NCBI GenBank assembly: GCA_001795165.1
Contig: MGNS01000165.1
Coordinates: forward strand, 77,778 to 90,916
Origin: Chloroflexi bacterium RBG_16_57_11
Lineage (GTDB): Bacteria; Chloroflexota; Anaerolineae; Anaerolineales; UBA4823
Direction: 5' to 3'
DNA length: 13,139 nt
Under the pieces are notes generated by a model that ran no database searches, was not told the DNA's origin, and was given only the letters and a program-made list of their open reading frames with translations. A program made the translations under genes and the position numbers. This document shows positions 1-7,635 of the stretch, piece after piece (positions within the stretch are counted from its first letter, which is position 1; each line of letters begins with the position of its first letter).

Positions 1-1143
1 CCGTTCGTTGGCAAGATCACCTATTTCCGCATATACTCCGGTTTGCTTACCTCCGACAGCCGGGTGTGGAACCAAAATAAGAGCGCCGAAGAGCGCATCG
101 GTACAGTGCATCTGCTGCGCGGCAAAGAGCAGATCGCGGTCAAGGTCGTGCATGCCGGCGATATTGCTACCGTCTCCAAGCTCAGCGCGACGGCTACCCG
201 TGATACCCTGTGCGATCGAGGCCACCCACTAACCCTACCTTCCCCAGCCTACCCACATGCGCTGTACCGCGTGGCTGTTTCGCCCAAGACCCAGGCGGAC
301 TCAGCCAAAATCAGTCCTACCCTGACCCGTCTGGCGGAGGAGGACCCGACTCTCTCCTGGCAGCAGGAGATGGCGACCAATCAGACCATCCTGCAAGGCA
401 TGGGCGACCAGCACATCGATGTGGCCATCCGCAAGGCCGAGGCCAAATTCCAGACCGGGCTGACCGCCCTAGAGCCGCGGGTACCGTATCAAGAATCGAT
501 CACCAAGTCAGGCCAGGCGATGTACCGTCACAAAAAGCAAACCGGTGGCGCAGGCCAATTTGGCGAGGTGTGGATGCGCATCGAGCCGCTGCAGGATGAG
601 GAATACGCCTTCTCTTGGGATGTGTTTGGCGGCGCAGTCTCCTCCAGCTACCAGCCAGCGATTGAAAAAGGCATCAAGAGCGTGATGCGAGACGGCGCGG
701 TAGCCGGCTTTCCGCTCAGTAAAGTAAAAGTTTCGGTGTATGATGGGAAAGAGCACCCGGTAGACTCAAAGCCGGTGGCTTTCGAGATTGCCGCCCGCGA
801 ATGCTTCAAGCTGGCGGTGAAAGACGCCTCTCCTATGTTGCTGGAGCCGATCATGAACGTGCGCATCGTGGTGCCCGAGTCGAATATGGGCGACATCCTG
901 GGTGACCTGAACACCCGCCGGGCGCGCGTCCAAGGCATGGATTCGGAGAAAGGTCGCTCGGTGATCACCGCTCAGGTGCCGATGGCAGAGATGTTACGTT
1001 ACACCACCGATCTTCGCTCGATGACCGGAGGTCGCGGCATATTTACCATGGAGCCCTCACACTATGAGGTCGTCCCCACGCATATCGCAAGTGACATTAT
1101 TGCCCAGCGACAGAAAGAGCTGGCCACACAGAAGGAAGAGTAG
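1..1143 (+). CDS. fusA: Elongation factor G family GTPase, C-terminal part (5' end outside the window)
   Basis: The reading frame is open from the first base and ends at TAG (1141-1143), giving 380 residues. EF-G drives tRNA-mRNA translocation on the ribosome. Visible are domain II (start KITYFRIYSG; GTVHLLRGKEQIAVKVVHAGD), domain III with GMGDQHIDVAIRKAEAKF, domain IV with QTGGAGQFGEVWMRIEP and the tip segment HPVDSKPVAFEIAAR, and domain V with LLEPIMNVRIVVP and MTGGRGIFTMEPSHYEVVP. The N-terminal GTP-binding domain lies upstream of the window. No start is given because the true one is not present. The domain III and IV wording differs from housekeeping EF-G (GMGELHLE, DVDSxxMAF), so this may be an EF-G-like paralogue (EF-G2 type) rather than the main fusA. 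The family call is firm; the choice of paralogue is open. A strong terminator follows 12 bp after the stop. Confidence 0.93.
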   Translation, partial: PFVGKITYFRIYSGLLTSDSRVWNQNKSAEERIGTVHLLRGKEQIAVKVVHAGDIATVSKLSATATRDTLCDRGHPLTLPSPAYPHALYRVAVSPKTQADSAKISPTLTRLAEEDPTLSWQQEMATNQTILQGMGDQHIDVAIRKAEAKFQTGLTALEPRVPYQESITKSGQAMYRHKKQTGGAGQFGEVWMRIEPLQDEEYAFSWDVFGGAVSSSYQPAIEKGIKSVMRDGAVAGFPLSKVKVSVYDGKEHPVDSKPVAFEIAARECFKLAVKDASPMLLEPIMNVRIVVPESNMGDILGDLNTRRARVQGMDSEKGRSVITAQVPMAEMLRYTTDLRSMTGGRGIFTMEPSHYEVVPTHIASDIIAQRQKELATQKEE

Positions 1144-1155
1144 GTTTCACCTTTT

Positions 1156-1195
1156 AAAAAAAGAGGTGAGCACCAACTGCCCGCCTCTTTTTTTT
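1156..1195. terminator. Bidirectional intrinsic terminator between convergent genes
   Basis: Seven A's plus GAGGTG (1156-1168) pair with CGCCTC plus T's (1182-1194). This is a 13-bp stem with one G-T wobble and a 13-base loop. T-tracts flank the hairpin on both strands: 8 T's (1188-1195) for the EF-G transcript, and 7 T's read from the opposite strand for the endonuclease transcript. The stop codon of the minus-strand endonuclease begins at the edge of the T-tract, so one element insulates both convergent units. Confidence 0.88.
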
Positions 1196-2028
1196 CATCC
1201 ATCCAGGACTCGGCGATAATCGATAGCTGATCTTTTTTTGTAGATTTCCAATTCTTCGGGGGTAATTTCATCAGGTGAAACAAGACGATAGTGTTTTTCT
1301 TCGAGAACCCTAACACCTTCAGGAACAAGTTCAACTTCAAATAGAGCGATTAATTCGTTATCTATAAACTGAGATGCAATTGGGCGGCAAATCAAATCAG
1401 GGAACTTCTGTGCACACATTGCGATATCCTGCTCAACCTGCACAACGCCAATTTTATCTGTTCCGCCTTTAGCCTGGACAGGCATAACATAGTGTGCACC
1501 TTTTTTATCCACGCCAATATAAATTTCGTCTGTTTCTACCTGACCCATATTTGCCACAGTCGTTCTTAAATGGTTCTGTAAAGAATAGCATGTCAGGCCA
1601 GTAAAAATATCAATCAACCTGTTATATCGTAATTTTGCTAACAGTGCTTGCTCATCATCTAATGAGTACATTAAGATGATTCCAGGTGTTGCCTCCGGGA
1701 TTTTTATCTCAGCTAATATTGCCGATGGGATTATTTTGGGGACTGTCACGAGGGAGAAGCGATATTGTCCTCTTCCATGAGGGAGGATTACCCAATGCTT
1801 ACCTTCTGGGGCCTTTTCTTTGATGCTCTCTGGAAGTTCTGTCCGATACCGGAAGGAATAAACAATATCCCCCAAATTTTTAGGCGCTGTTATGCTCAAA
1901 CTCTCCGCCATTTGAACGAACTCTTCTCGGCTAAAAAGTACTTCTGAATCGCCTTCTATGTAATGCTTTAAAAATAGTGCCTCAATAATTTGGATGTAAC
2001 GATTGTTACCTTTGCGTGGCTTAGCCAT
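1195..2028 (-). CDS. Probable type II restriction endonuclease, PD-(D/E)xK fold with QxK variant
   Basis: A 277-residue soluble protein encoded directly behind a DNA methyltransferase on the same strand; the 7-bp gap implies cotranscription. The likely catalytic core is at residues 163-189: acidic residues E165/D167 in QVETDEIYIGV, then HYVMPVQAKGG, with Q185-A-K187 as the metal-site motif. QxK in place of ExK is known in Mrr-like nucleases. The helix that follows (VVQVEQDIAMCAQ, about 196-206) fits the usual helix after the core. The N-terminal 100 residues (SREEFVQMAESL) look like a DNA-binding or specificity region, but I recognise no named domain. The ATG start is preceded by GAGAGGA, about 10 bases away inside the end of the methyltransferase gene, which suggests translational coupling. 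Local GC is about 42-45% in two 60-base samples (from 1201 and 2401), against about 60% in a sample from the next operon. The nuclease call rests on context plus a short motif and is moderately sure. Confidence 0.68.
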   Translation of the reverse strand: MAKPRKGNNRYIQIIEALFLKHYIEGDSEVLFSREEFVQMAESLSITAPKNLGDIVYSFRYRTELPESIKEKAPEGKHWVILPHGRGQYRFSLVTVPKIIPSAILAEIKIPEATPGIILMYSLDDEQALLAKLRYNRLIDIFTGLTCYSLQNHLRTTVANMGQVETDEIYIGVDKKGAHYVMPVQAKGGTDKIGVVQVEQDIAMCAQKFPDLICRPIASQFIDNELIALFEVELVPEGVRVLEEKHYRLVSPDEITPEELEIYKKRSAIDYRRVLDG

Positions 2029-2035
2029 ATAAAGA

Positions 2036-3391
2036 TCATCCTCTCCACTTCAATATTACGACTTCTTCGCGTAATTCTTGCTTTGTAGACGTGGCAAATC
2101 GAGTGCGAAATAGATCAATTCGAACAACTTCATAGCCAATCTCGGTAGCAATTTCGGCAAGCAACTGACCTGTACGAATTAATATTCTCAGGTATGAAGC
2201 TTGATCTCCGACTACATAAGCGAGTTGAGCACCAGGATGAAGGGTTTGCCGAATGTCTTCTAAATGTCGCGCCATCCCGCCGAAATACAGACGAGTAACC
2301 CGTCCGTATAATCTCTCAAAACCGGATGTTTTTCCTAACTCAATCCGCCGGTTTTCGATCGCTCGTGCTATCTCATTGATCTGTGGATATTTATGACTCC
2401 ATTGGTCGTCGTCATCCTCTTTATAGACGCCTCGAGTATTTGAACGAACCAGAGTTTTTTTTAGGTGTCGGAGGTCTTCTTTGTTTTTAACAAAACCTAG
2501 TATCACAGATTCGAGCCGAGTGGTGCGTGTATAATCTTTCTCATTAGGGTAAGGCGGTGAGGTAATAACCGCATCTATGGTTAACGAGGCTATTACCTGA
2601 CTAATATTACGGGCATCAGCTAATAAGACAGTAGAGGTTGGATGCTCTTTGTTGTAGACTTTGCTAATATCTTTGACTATGTGTTGCACTTCACCAAGCC
2701 AAGATGCTATGACTGGCGCGTCGGCCTTTGGTTTTTCAACCCCGACTTCAGGGCCAAAATGTAAGTTACTTACACGGAAAACGATCGTCTTCGCTAAAGC
2801 TAAGCACAAATGATTGTAGCAGCGTTCTGCTTGTCGGGTTGATAGCACATCACGTAGAACCAGAACTTTATGTAAAGGTAGAGGGCTGATTGAGTCTTGT
2901 AAGATTAGACGCTCTTGCTCATCGCTTAGGGTTCTCAACTGCCCTTGTAATAGACTTGGATCGGATTTTTTATTGTCATCAATTCCTTGGGCTGCCAAAA
3001 TACTCAGTGTCTGATTTGCCACCTCCTGTGCAATCTGGGTAAGGTGCAAAGGATTCACATCCCAATCAACTTTAACTGAGCTTGCAAAATGAGCAATTGG
3101 GTTCGCCTCAACTCCGATTGAATTGATACCGTTGCGCTTTGCCTCAACCAGGGTAGTACCTGTACCACAAAACGGATCAAGGACTACTTGTCCCTTCTTG
3201 AGGCCAAAATTCGACATATAGTAACTTACCAGATGTGCAGGATATGAAAGTACAAACCGATACCAGTCATGAAAAACCCGGTCTTCGGGCGCTAATCGGT
3301 TGCCGAGTCCATTAGTTTCAATGACTTGGCCTTGATAATTTGTTTTCTTGGCCTCGGTTTCTATTAAGGGGAGCTGCACATATTTAACCAT
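2036..3391 (-). CDS. Site-specific DNA methyltransferase (amino-methylating, SPPY type) of a restriction-modification pair
   Basis: A 451-residue SAM-dependent DNA methylase. Motif I DPFCGTGTT (72-80) and motif II GVEANP (93-98) bind S-adenosylmethionine. Motif III is LLADAR (256-261). The catalytic motif IV is TSPPYPNEKDY (278-288). Methylases with SPPY are often N4-cytosine enzymes, but N6-adenine cannot be excluded. Motif I precedes motif IV, and about 150 residues are inserted between motifs II and III; this region, or the one after motif IV, could hold target recognition. The motif order differs from the classic beta-class m4C enzymes, where IV comes first. The gene precedes the nuclease, so protection is made first. 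There is no clear Shine-Dalgarno before the ATG at 3391; a TG-extended -10 box sits just upstream and would give a near-leaderless mRNA. No controller (C) gene is visible. The recognition sequence cannot be read from the protein. Confidence 0.9.
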   Translation of the reverse strand: MVKYVQLPLIETEAKKTNYQGQVIETNGLGNRLAPEDRVFHDWYRFVLSYPAHLVSYYMSNFGLKKGQVVLDPFCGTGTTLVEAKRNGINSIGVEANPIAHFASSVKVDWDVNPLHLTQIAQEVANQTLSILAAQGIDDNKKSDPSLLQGQLRTLSDEQERLILQDSISPLPLHKVLVLRDVLSTRQAERCYNHLCLALAKTIVFRVSNLHFGPEVGVEKPKADAPVIASWLGEVQHIVKDISKVYNKEHPTSTVLLADARNISQVIASLTIDAVITSPPYPNEKDYTRTTRLESVILGFVKNKEDLRHLKKTLVRSNTRGVYKEDDDDQWSHKYPQINEIARAIENRRIELGKTSGFERLYGRVTRLYFGGMARHLEDIRQTLHPGAQLAYVVGDQASYLRILIRTGQLLAEIATEIGYEVVRIDLFRTRFATSTKQELREEVVILKWRG

Positions 3392-3402
3392 AACTTATTT
3401 TC

Positions 3403-3411
3403 ATTATATCA
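3403..3411 (-). promoter_or_regulatory. TG-extended -10 promoter box for the methyltransferase/endonuclease pair
   Basis: On the minus strand the bases read TGATATAAT, a perfect extended -10 (TGnTATAAT). No good -35 lies 16-18 bp upstream, which is acceptable for extended -10 promoters. The predicted transcript start is about 5 bases before the methyltransferase ATG, consistent with the missing Shine-Dalgarno. The TATAAT contains the TAA stop of the upstream phosphatase gene, so the restriction-modification genes have their own promoter at the junction with the older operon. Confidence 0.5.
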
Positions 3412-4369
3412 GACCCTTGTGGGCCAATTGCATACGGATAAACAGCCACGGCGCTAAGAAAGCAATCCACAGTCCGATCAATGCATAGCGCAGGTAGCGC
3501 AAAAGATAAGGGATTGGCCCTTCGCCACTTGGAAAGAACGCTCCCAGCACGCTGTATATAGCCAGCACCCCCACCAACCCGATCAGGTACCGCAATACAC
3601 GTTGTAAAGCCGGACCGCGGGCGTCGAACCAGCCAATCCGCTTGAGTAGAATGCCGCCAATAGCCAGGCCGAAGAACACTCCAGCTTGCGAGACCAGCCC
3701 AGAGAGCTTCAGGGGATCGAGCGCGACAGCATCAGGAGCGCGGGCAGCCAGGCTCGCCCAGGGTCCTGGGACAAACCAGCCGCTCAACGGCAGCTTGGCG
3801 AGCATGCCGAGGAAGATCGGCGCAAGCGAGGCAATCAGCGCAGCCATGATTTGACCGCTGACCGGGAATCGGTTCAGCCAGGCCAAAATTGGGCGCTCCA
3901 GGCGCAGTATAGCCAACAGGATCAACGCTCCGACCAGCCAGCCGGCCAACACGTCACCCAAAAAGTGCACCCCCAGGTACAGGCGTGACAAACCAATCAT
4001 CAGCATCAGCAGAATGGCGACAACCCAGGCCCAGGTCTTCCGGATCCAGGCTGCCAGCAGGCCCCATACCACCACCGCGTTCTGGGCGTGTCCGGATGGG
4101 ATGCCAAAAGAGGTCTCAGCTGCCAGCGCCTGAACGCCCTGGCTGACCCAATATGGCCGGGGCGAGTGTAAGACCAGCTTCAAGATCGAATTAACCGAGC
4201 TGCTGATCGCCAATCCTAAGCCCATGCGCAGGCCCAGCCTCGCATCCAGGCACCATAATAACCCCGGGGCGATGAACAGGTAAAATTGTTCCGTTCCCAG
4301 GAATGAGAAAAACTGCATCGGTGCGAGCATCCATGTACCAAACCCTTGCAGGATCAGGTTTGTGTCCAT
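3404..4369 (-). CDS. PAP2-family membrane phosphatase with long C-terminal membrane extension
   Basis: A 321-residue integral membrane protein. The phosphatidic acid phosphatase type 2 signature is complete: K64-x6-R71-P72 (KLVLHSPRP), P91-S-G-H94, and S128-R129-x5-H135-x3-D139. In this family the two histidines and the arginines form the active site, which removes phosphate from lipid phosphates or diphosphates such as undecaprenyl-diphosphate or phosphatidic acid. The substrate here is unknown. The core ends near residue 158; some 160 more residues follow with several further hydrophobic segments (about 172-190, 222-242, 260-278, 286-312), making it longer than the usual ~200-residue bacterial enzyme. 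The start is supported by AAGGAG eight bases before ATG. The gene overlaps the end of the MFS gene by 16 bp, indicating cotranscription and coupling. Confidence 0.88.
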   Translation of the reverse strand: MDTNLILQGFGTWMLAPMQFFSFLGTEQFYLFIAPGLLWCLDARLGLRMGLGLAISSSVNSILKLVLHSPRPYWVSQGVQALAAETSFGIPSGHAQNAVVVWGLLAAWIRKTWAWVVAILLMLMIGLSRLYLGVHFLGDVLAGWLVGALILLAILRLERPILAWLNRFPVSGQIMAALIASLAPIFLGMLAKLPLSGWFVPGPWASLAARAPDAVALDPLKLSGLVSQAGVFFGLAIGGILLKRIGWFDARGPALQRVLRYLIGLVGVLAIYSVLGAFFPSGEGPIPYLLRYLRYALIGLWIAFLAPWLFIRMQLAHKGLI

Positions 4370-5526
4370 TCGGTTCGCTCCTTTTCTTCAAATGCGAGAA
4401 TATCAGCCCTGCGCACCGGGGAGTAAACCCGGTTAGCAGCCAGGCCTGCCAGGATCAACCCCAGGCTGGCGATATACACCCACTCCGGCTGCAGGGAATA
4501 CAGGTATCCGGCCAGCGGCGGCCCAACCACGATTGCCAGTGCCATCACAGTTTCCATCAATCCATAACCTGCTCCCATGTTGGCGACTTGCACTAAGGAA
4601 CGCCCCTGGGCCAGCGCCAGCCCGCGGGCGGTGATGTAGCCGCCCATCAGAAGAAAGGCCAGCATGTAGACCGGGAAACTACTGCCCAGCCAGATGAGCA
4701 GGCTGAAGAGCGCTATGCAGCCTTGAGCAACCAACATGCCAAGGCGGGCGTTCATCTGCCCGAGGACCAGGTTCAGCAAGACCACGCCGATGCCGCGCGC
4801 CGAAAGAAGCTGCCCAATTTGCAGTAAGCCAACACTGCGCTCGTTTTGTAGGAAGTTGGGAGTTAGCGGCTGTGGCAAATACAGGCCGAGCATGATAAAG
4901 AAAACCAGCCCCAGGTAGGTCACATAGCGCCGGTTTAGTAAAGCTCGTACCCCGGAATGATGCCCAGAGGGAGCTATGCTGGTTACCGGCTGCGGGCGGA
5001 TGAAGAAAATGATCACAGTGGAGACCATAAAAAGCACTGCGGCGAGGCGGAAATTCGTCTCCAAACCGTACCGCTCCCCAATCCAGCCGCCGAGCAACGG
5101 GCCGAGGATCGAGCCTAAACTGAAAGTCGCCGATATCAGGGTAATGGTTCGTCCTACGCTCCACCTGCCGCGGGCGGCTGTCGTGTAGCTGTTCAACGGT
5201 ACGGTCACATAGCCCGTGGCCCCATAAATAATCATCCCGGCAACAAAACCAGCCAGCGACGGCGCAAAGGCCATCAATAAGGTTGAGATCGTGCCCAAGA
5301 TCCAGGCCAGGCGGATCAAGGGGCGGCGGCCGAAGCGGTCTGAGAGCAGCCCCGCAGGCAAGAAACCAAGCATCATCGCCAGACCGGTTATTCCCAAGAT
5401 GGTGCCAATTTTGATTGGATCGGCGCCCAGCTTTTCCAGATACAGCGGCTGGAAATAATAAAACATACCTTCGCCAATTCCCCAGGCGATCAGCGAGAGA
5501 GCCACCAGGATCAGATCCCGGCTCAC
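4354..5526 (-). CDS. Major facilitator superfamily transporter
   Basis: A 390-residue protein with about 12 hydrophobic segments, the normal MFS size. Motif A between helices 2 and 3 is present (GLLSDRFGRRP, 59-69). A glycine/proline-rich antiporter-like stretch (GSILGPLLGGWIGERYG, 138-154) resembles motif C of drug:H+ antiporters, so drug or metabolite efflux is likelier than uptake; this is inference. The central loop (about 178-200) is hydrophilic and His/Arg-rich, as expected between the two six-helix halves. The start codon is GTG at 5526-5524 with GGAGGG just upstream. It overlaps the hydrolase stop as GTGA (4-bp overlap), a sign of coupled translation. The 3' end overlaps the PAP2 gene. 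The substrate is not identifiable. Confidence 0.87.
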   Translation of the reverse strand: MSRDLILVALSLIAWGIGEGMFYYFQPLYLEKLGADPIKIGTILGITGLAMMLGFLPAGLLSDRFGRRPLIRLAWILGTISTLLMAFAPSLAGFVAGMIIYGATGYVTVPLNSYTTAARGRWSVGRTITLISATFSLGSILGPLLGGWIGERYGLETNFRLAAVLFMVSTVIIFFIRPQPVTSIAPSGHHSGVRALLNRRYVTYLGLVFFIMLGLYLPQPLTPNFLQNERSVGLLQIGQLLSARGIGVVLLNLVLGQMNARLGMLVAQGCIALFSLLIWLGSSFPVYMLAFLLMGGYITARGLALAQGRSLVQVANMGAGYGLMETVMALAIVVGPPLAGYLYSLQPEWVYIASLGLILAGLAANRVYSPVRRADILAFEEKERTEWTQT

Positions 5527-6305
5527 ACACCCTCCGGTTGGGATGTCACTACCTGGTCGATGAATTGTGATACAGACTGGAAGACGATCGACCGGGCGGC
5601 GTCGCTAGTGACCACGTGTCCGCTGCCTTCGATCCAGACAAGGCTTCGATGCGTGCTGCCCAATGCCTGGTAGATCAAGTCGGCATGCCCCTCCTCAGGC
5701 TGCACAGCGCCATCTTGCCGTGAGTGGATCAGCAGAGCCGGGGCGGTAACCAGGGGCAGCGTACGGCGCATCTCGAGGAGCAAATCGCGCAGCTCCGCCA
5801 CGGCGCGTGCCGGATAATCAGGATAATCCACATGCACCTGCTCGGCCTCTGGATCGTGCCAATCGGAAGGACCCTTCGTAATCCTGGGCCGCACCCGGCT
5901 GAGCGGTTTGATATACGGCAGACGCCAGTCTGGCGGCAGGTGGTGGGGTGTGGACATGGCGACAACGCCTGTTACTGGGAACTGAGCCGCGAAACGCAGG
6001 GACAAGATACCGCCCATGGACAGGCCGATCACAAAAATGCGCCTGGTACAACCGGAGAGGATATGCCAGCCGTCTTCGACCGACGCCAGCCAATCCTGCC
6101 AGCGGGCTCGCAGCATGTCCTCAGGGCGTGTGGCATGACCTACCAGCCGGATACCCAGCACAGTGCGACCCTGCCCGGCCAGGTGTTCGCCAAGCCGGCG
6201 CATTTCCTTGGGTGTTCCGGTGAACCCGTGGATAAGCAGGCAGCCAGTCTCATCGCCGGGGAAGAAGAACGGCTCGGCGGTTGGAATAATTTGATTTGAA
6301 GTCAT
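5523..6305 (-). CDS. Alpha/beta hydrolase, Est30-like carboxylesterase / monoacylglycerol lipase type
   Basis: A 260-residue soluble serine hydrolase. HGFTGTP (26-32) supplies the oxyanion-hole region. The nucleophile elbow is GLSMGG with Ser96, the acid is Asp198 in HSRQDGAVQP, and the base is His230 in EGSGHVV, so the catalytic triad is complete and correctly spaced. HGFTG plus GLSxGG is the pattern of the Geobacillus Est30 carboxylesterase group, which hydrolyses short- and medium-chain esters or monoacylglycerols. No signal peptide is visible, so it is probably cytoplasmic. The ATG has no obvious Shine-Dalgarno; a small GC hairpin (6315-6327) lies in the 25-bp gap after the peptidase gene, so it may rely on reinitiation. 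The stop overlaps the MFS start. Confidence 0.88.
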   Translation of the reverse strand: MTSNQIIPTAEPFFFPGDETGCLLIHGFTGTPKEMRRLGEHLAGQGRTVLGIRLVGHATRPEDMLRARWQDWLASVEDGWHILSGCTRRIFVIGLSMGGILSLRFAAQFPVTGVVAMSTPHHLPPDWRLPYIKPLSRVRPRITKGPSDWHDPEAEQVHVDYPDYPARAVAELRDLLLEMRRTLPLVTAPALLIHSRQDGAVQPEEGHADLIYQALGSTHRSLVWIEGSGHVVTSDAARSIVFQSVSQFIDQVVTSQPEGV

Positions 6306-6330
6306 TTTTTTATACGCCCATGGGGCGATT

Positions 6331-7458
6331 TTAAGCCGGTAAGCAGATCAGATCGCGCGGCAAATCGCTCAAACACTCGGCTCCACCCGCGGTGATAACC
6401 ACATTATCCTCGATGCGCACGCCGCCTCTGCCTGGCAGATATATGCCCGGCTCTACCGTAAAAGTCATTCCTTCTAAAAGCGGCAGGGTGTTCCCAGCCC
6501 GGATATAGGGCGGCTCGTGAGCTTCCATACCCAGACCATGCCCGGTGCGGTGGAAAAAATAGACCCCATAACCGGCGTGCTGGATCACGGCACGGGCAGC
6601 ATGGTCCACCTCCTCGGCCGCGATTTCAGGCCCGGCGGTTTCCCTCCCGGCTGCATTGGCCTGGGCTACGATGCGACCAATTTGGGTGAACTCCTCTTCA
6701 ACCGGACCGATGGAAAAGGTGCGGGTCAGATCTGAAACGTAGCCATCATAAATCGCACCCCAGTCGATCACCAGCAGATCGCCCGGTTGCAGGAATCGAT
6801 CGGAGGGCGAGGCGTGTGGGTTGGCGCTATTCGGCCCACCCGAAACAATCGGCGCGAAGGCTAATTCCGGCTCCGAGCCAGCCCGCAGCAGTTGGACAGT
6901 CAGCTCGGCGGCGATCTGCTTCTCGGTAACCCCGGCGCGAATGGATGGTAGCGTGGCCAGCAGCGCTTTCTGAGCAATGTCCACCGCTTTGCGCATGGCG
7001 GCGATCTCGCTAGCCTCCTTGCGCATGCGAAGCTGGGCAAGGCTCTCATCGGCATGCAGGAAGCGCGCCTCCGGTGAAGCGTGTTTCAGATAACGATACT
7101 CAAGCAGGCGCATGCGTGTCGGCTCGACGCCCACTTTACGACCATTGATGCCGGACGCCTGGACAGTTTGCGCAATGACTGCCGGCCATGTCGCTGGATC
7201 ATCTCCGTAGGTGAAGGTCTGTAAATCGAAGGGCAGGCTGGTCAGCTTGGCGGTCTCAAGCTCTGGTAAGACGATCATCGGTGGTTTTTCACGGGTAAAT
7301 AAAGCGATCACCGGACGCTCCATAAGATGAAAATGCAGGCCTGTCAGGTAGGTCAAGGTTGGACCGGGATTTAGCGCCAGGGCATCCAAATTGTGTTCCT
7401 CAAGAATCTCGGCCAGATGTGCGTGGCGGCTTGCAAACGGGGAAGTCGAATCGTTCAT
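6331..7458 (-). CDS. M24 metallopeptidase, Xaa-Pro dipeptidase/aminopeptidase-like
   Basis: 375 residues: an N-terminal creatinase/prolidase-type domain (about 10-140) followed by a pita-bread catalytic domain. The five expected metal ligands are present: D232 and D243 (IDWGAIYDGYVSDLTRTF), H307 (RTGHGLGMEAHE), E336 (TVEPGIY) and E350 (RIEDNVVI). The 11- and 14-residue spacings match archaeal prolidase. The enzyme should hydrolyse Xaa-Pro peptides, dipeptides or N-terminal ends, with two divalent metal ions in the cytoplasm. ATG is preceded by AGGA with 7-base spacing. It is the first gene of the minus-strand operon. A weak TAAAAT box at 7515-7520 on this strand could be its -10, but no convincing -35 accompanies it. 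Confidence 0.9.
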   Translation of the reverse strand: MNDSTSPFASRHAHLAEILEEHNLDALALNPGPTLTYLTGLHFHLMERPVIALFTREKPPMIVLPELETAKLTSLPFDLQTFTYGDDPATWPAVIAQTVQASGINGRKVGVEPTRMRLLEYRYLKHASPEARFLHADESLAQLRMRKEASEIAAMRKAVDIAQKALLATLPSIRAGVTEKQIAAELTVQLLRAGSEPELAFAPIVSGGPNSANPHASPSDRFLQPGDLLVIDWGAIYDGYVSDLTRTFSIGPVEEEFTQIGRIVAQANAAGRETAGPEIAAEEVDHAARAVIQHAGYGVYFFHRTGHGLGMEAHEPPYIRAGNTLPLLEGMTFTVEPGIYLPGRGGVRIEDNVVITAGGAECLSDLPRDLICLPA

Positions 7459-7586
7459 GTAAATTTCCTGCTTTCGGTTAATAAGGTCATTTGATTGGAA
7501 TTAATCTGATTCACATTTTAACCCAAAAGTGTATCTGTTCACACACAGTTGCCTGTTTTATTGACCAGGTTACGAGAAATGCGATT

Positions 7587-7599
7587 GCCGGTGACCGGC
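7587..7599. repeat. 13-bp GC-rich palindrome in the divergent intergenic region
   Basis: GCCGG-TGA-CCGGC is a perfect inverted repeat, followed at 7601-7614 by a second, AT-rich one (AATAA-aaaa-TTATT). It lies between two divergent operons, about 40 bp upstream of the LON-gene start signals. It could be an operator or a small hairpin. No poly-T follows the GC stem, so it is not a terminator. The rest of 7459-7655 shows no gene other than the leader ORF described separately. Confidence 0.3.
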
Positions 7600-7635
7600 T
7601 AATAAAAAATTATTGCAGCCAAAGGAGTCTTCTTT

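Noticed and set aside
4679..5530. Long minus-strand frame of 283 residues in another frame of the MFS gene
   Set aside because: Shadow frame rich in Arg, Pro and Trp with no family motif; the overlapping frame encodes a clear MFS transporter.
5724..6299. Plus-strand frame of 191 residues opposite the alpha/beta hydrolase
   Set aside because: Antisense shadow; the minus strand carries a complete catalytic triad and operon overlaps.
6315..6327. CGCCC-ATG-GGGCG hairpin as a terminator between the peptidase and hydrolase genes
   Set aside because: The stem is only 5 bp and on the transcribed minus strand it is followed by A's, not T's.
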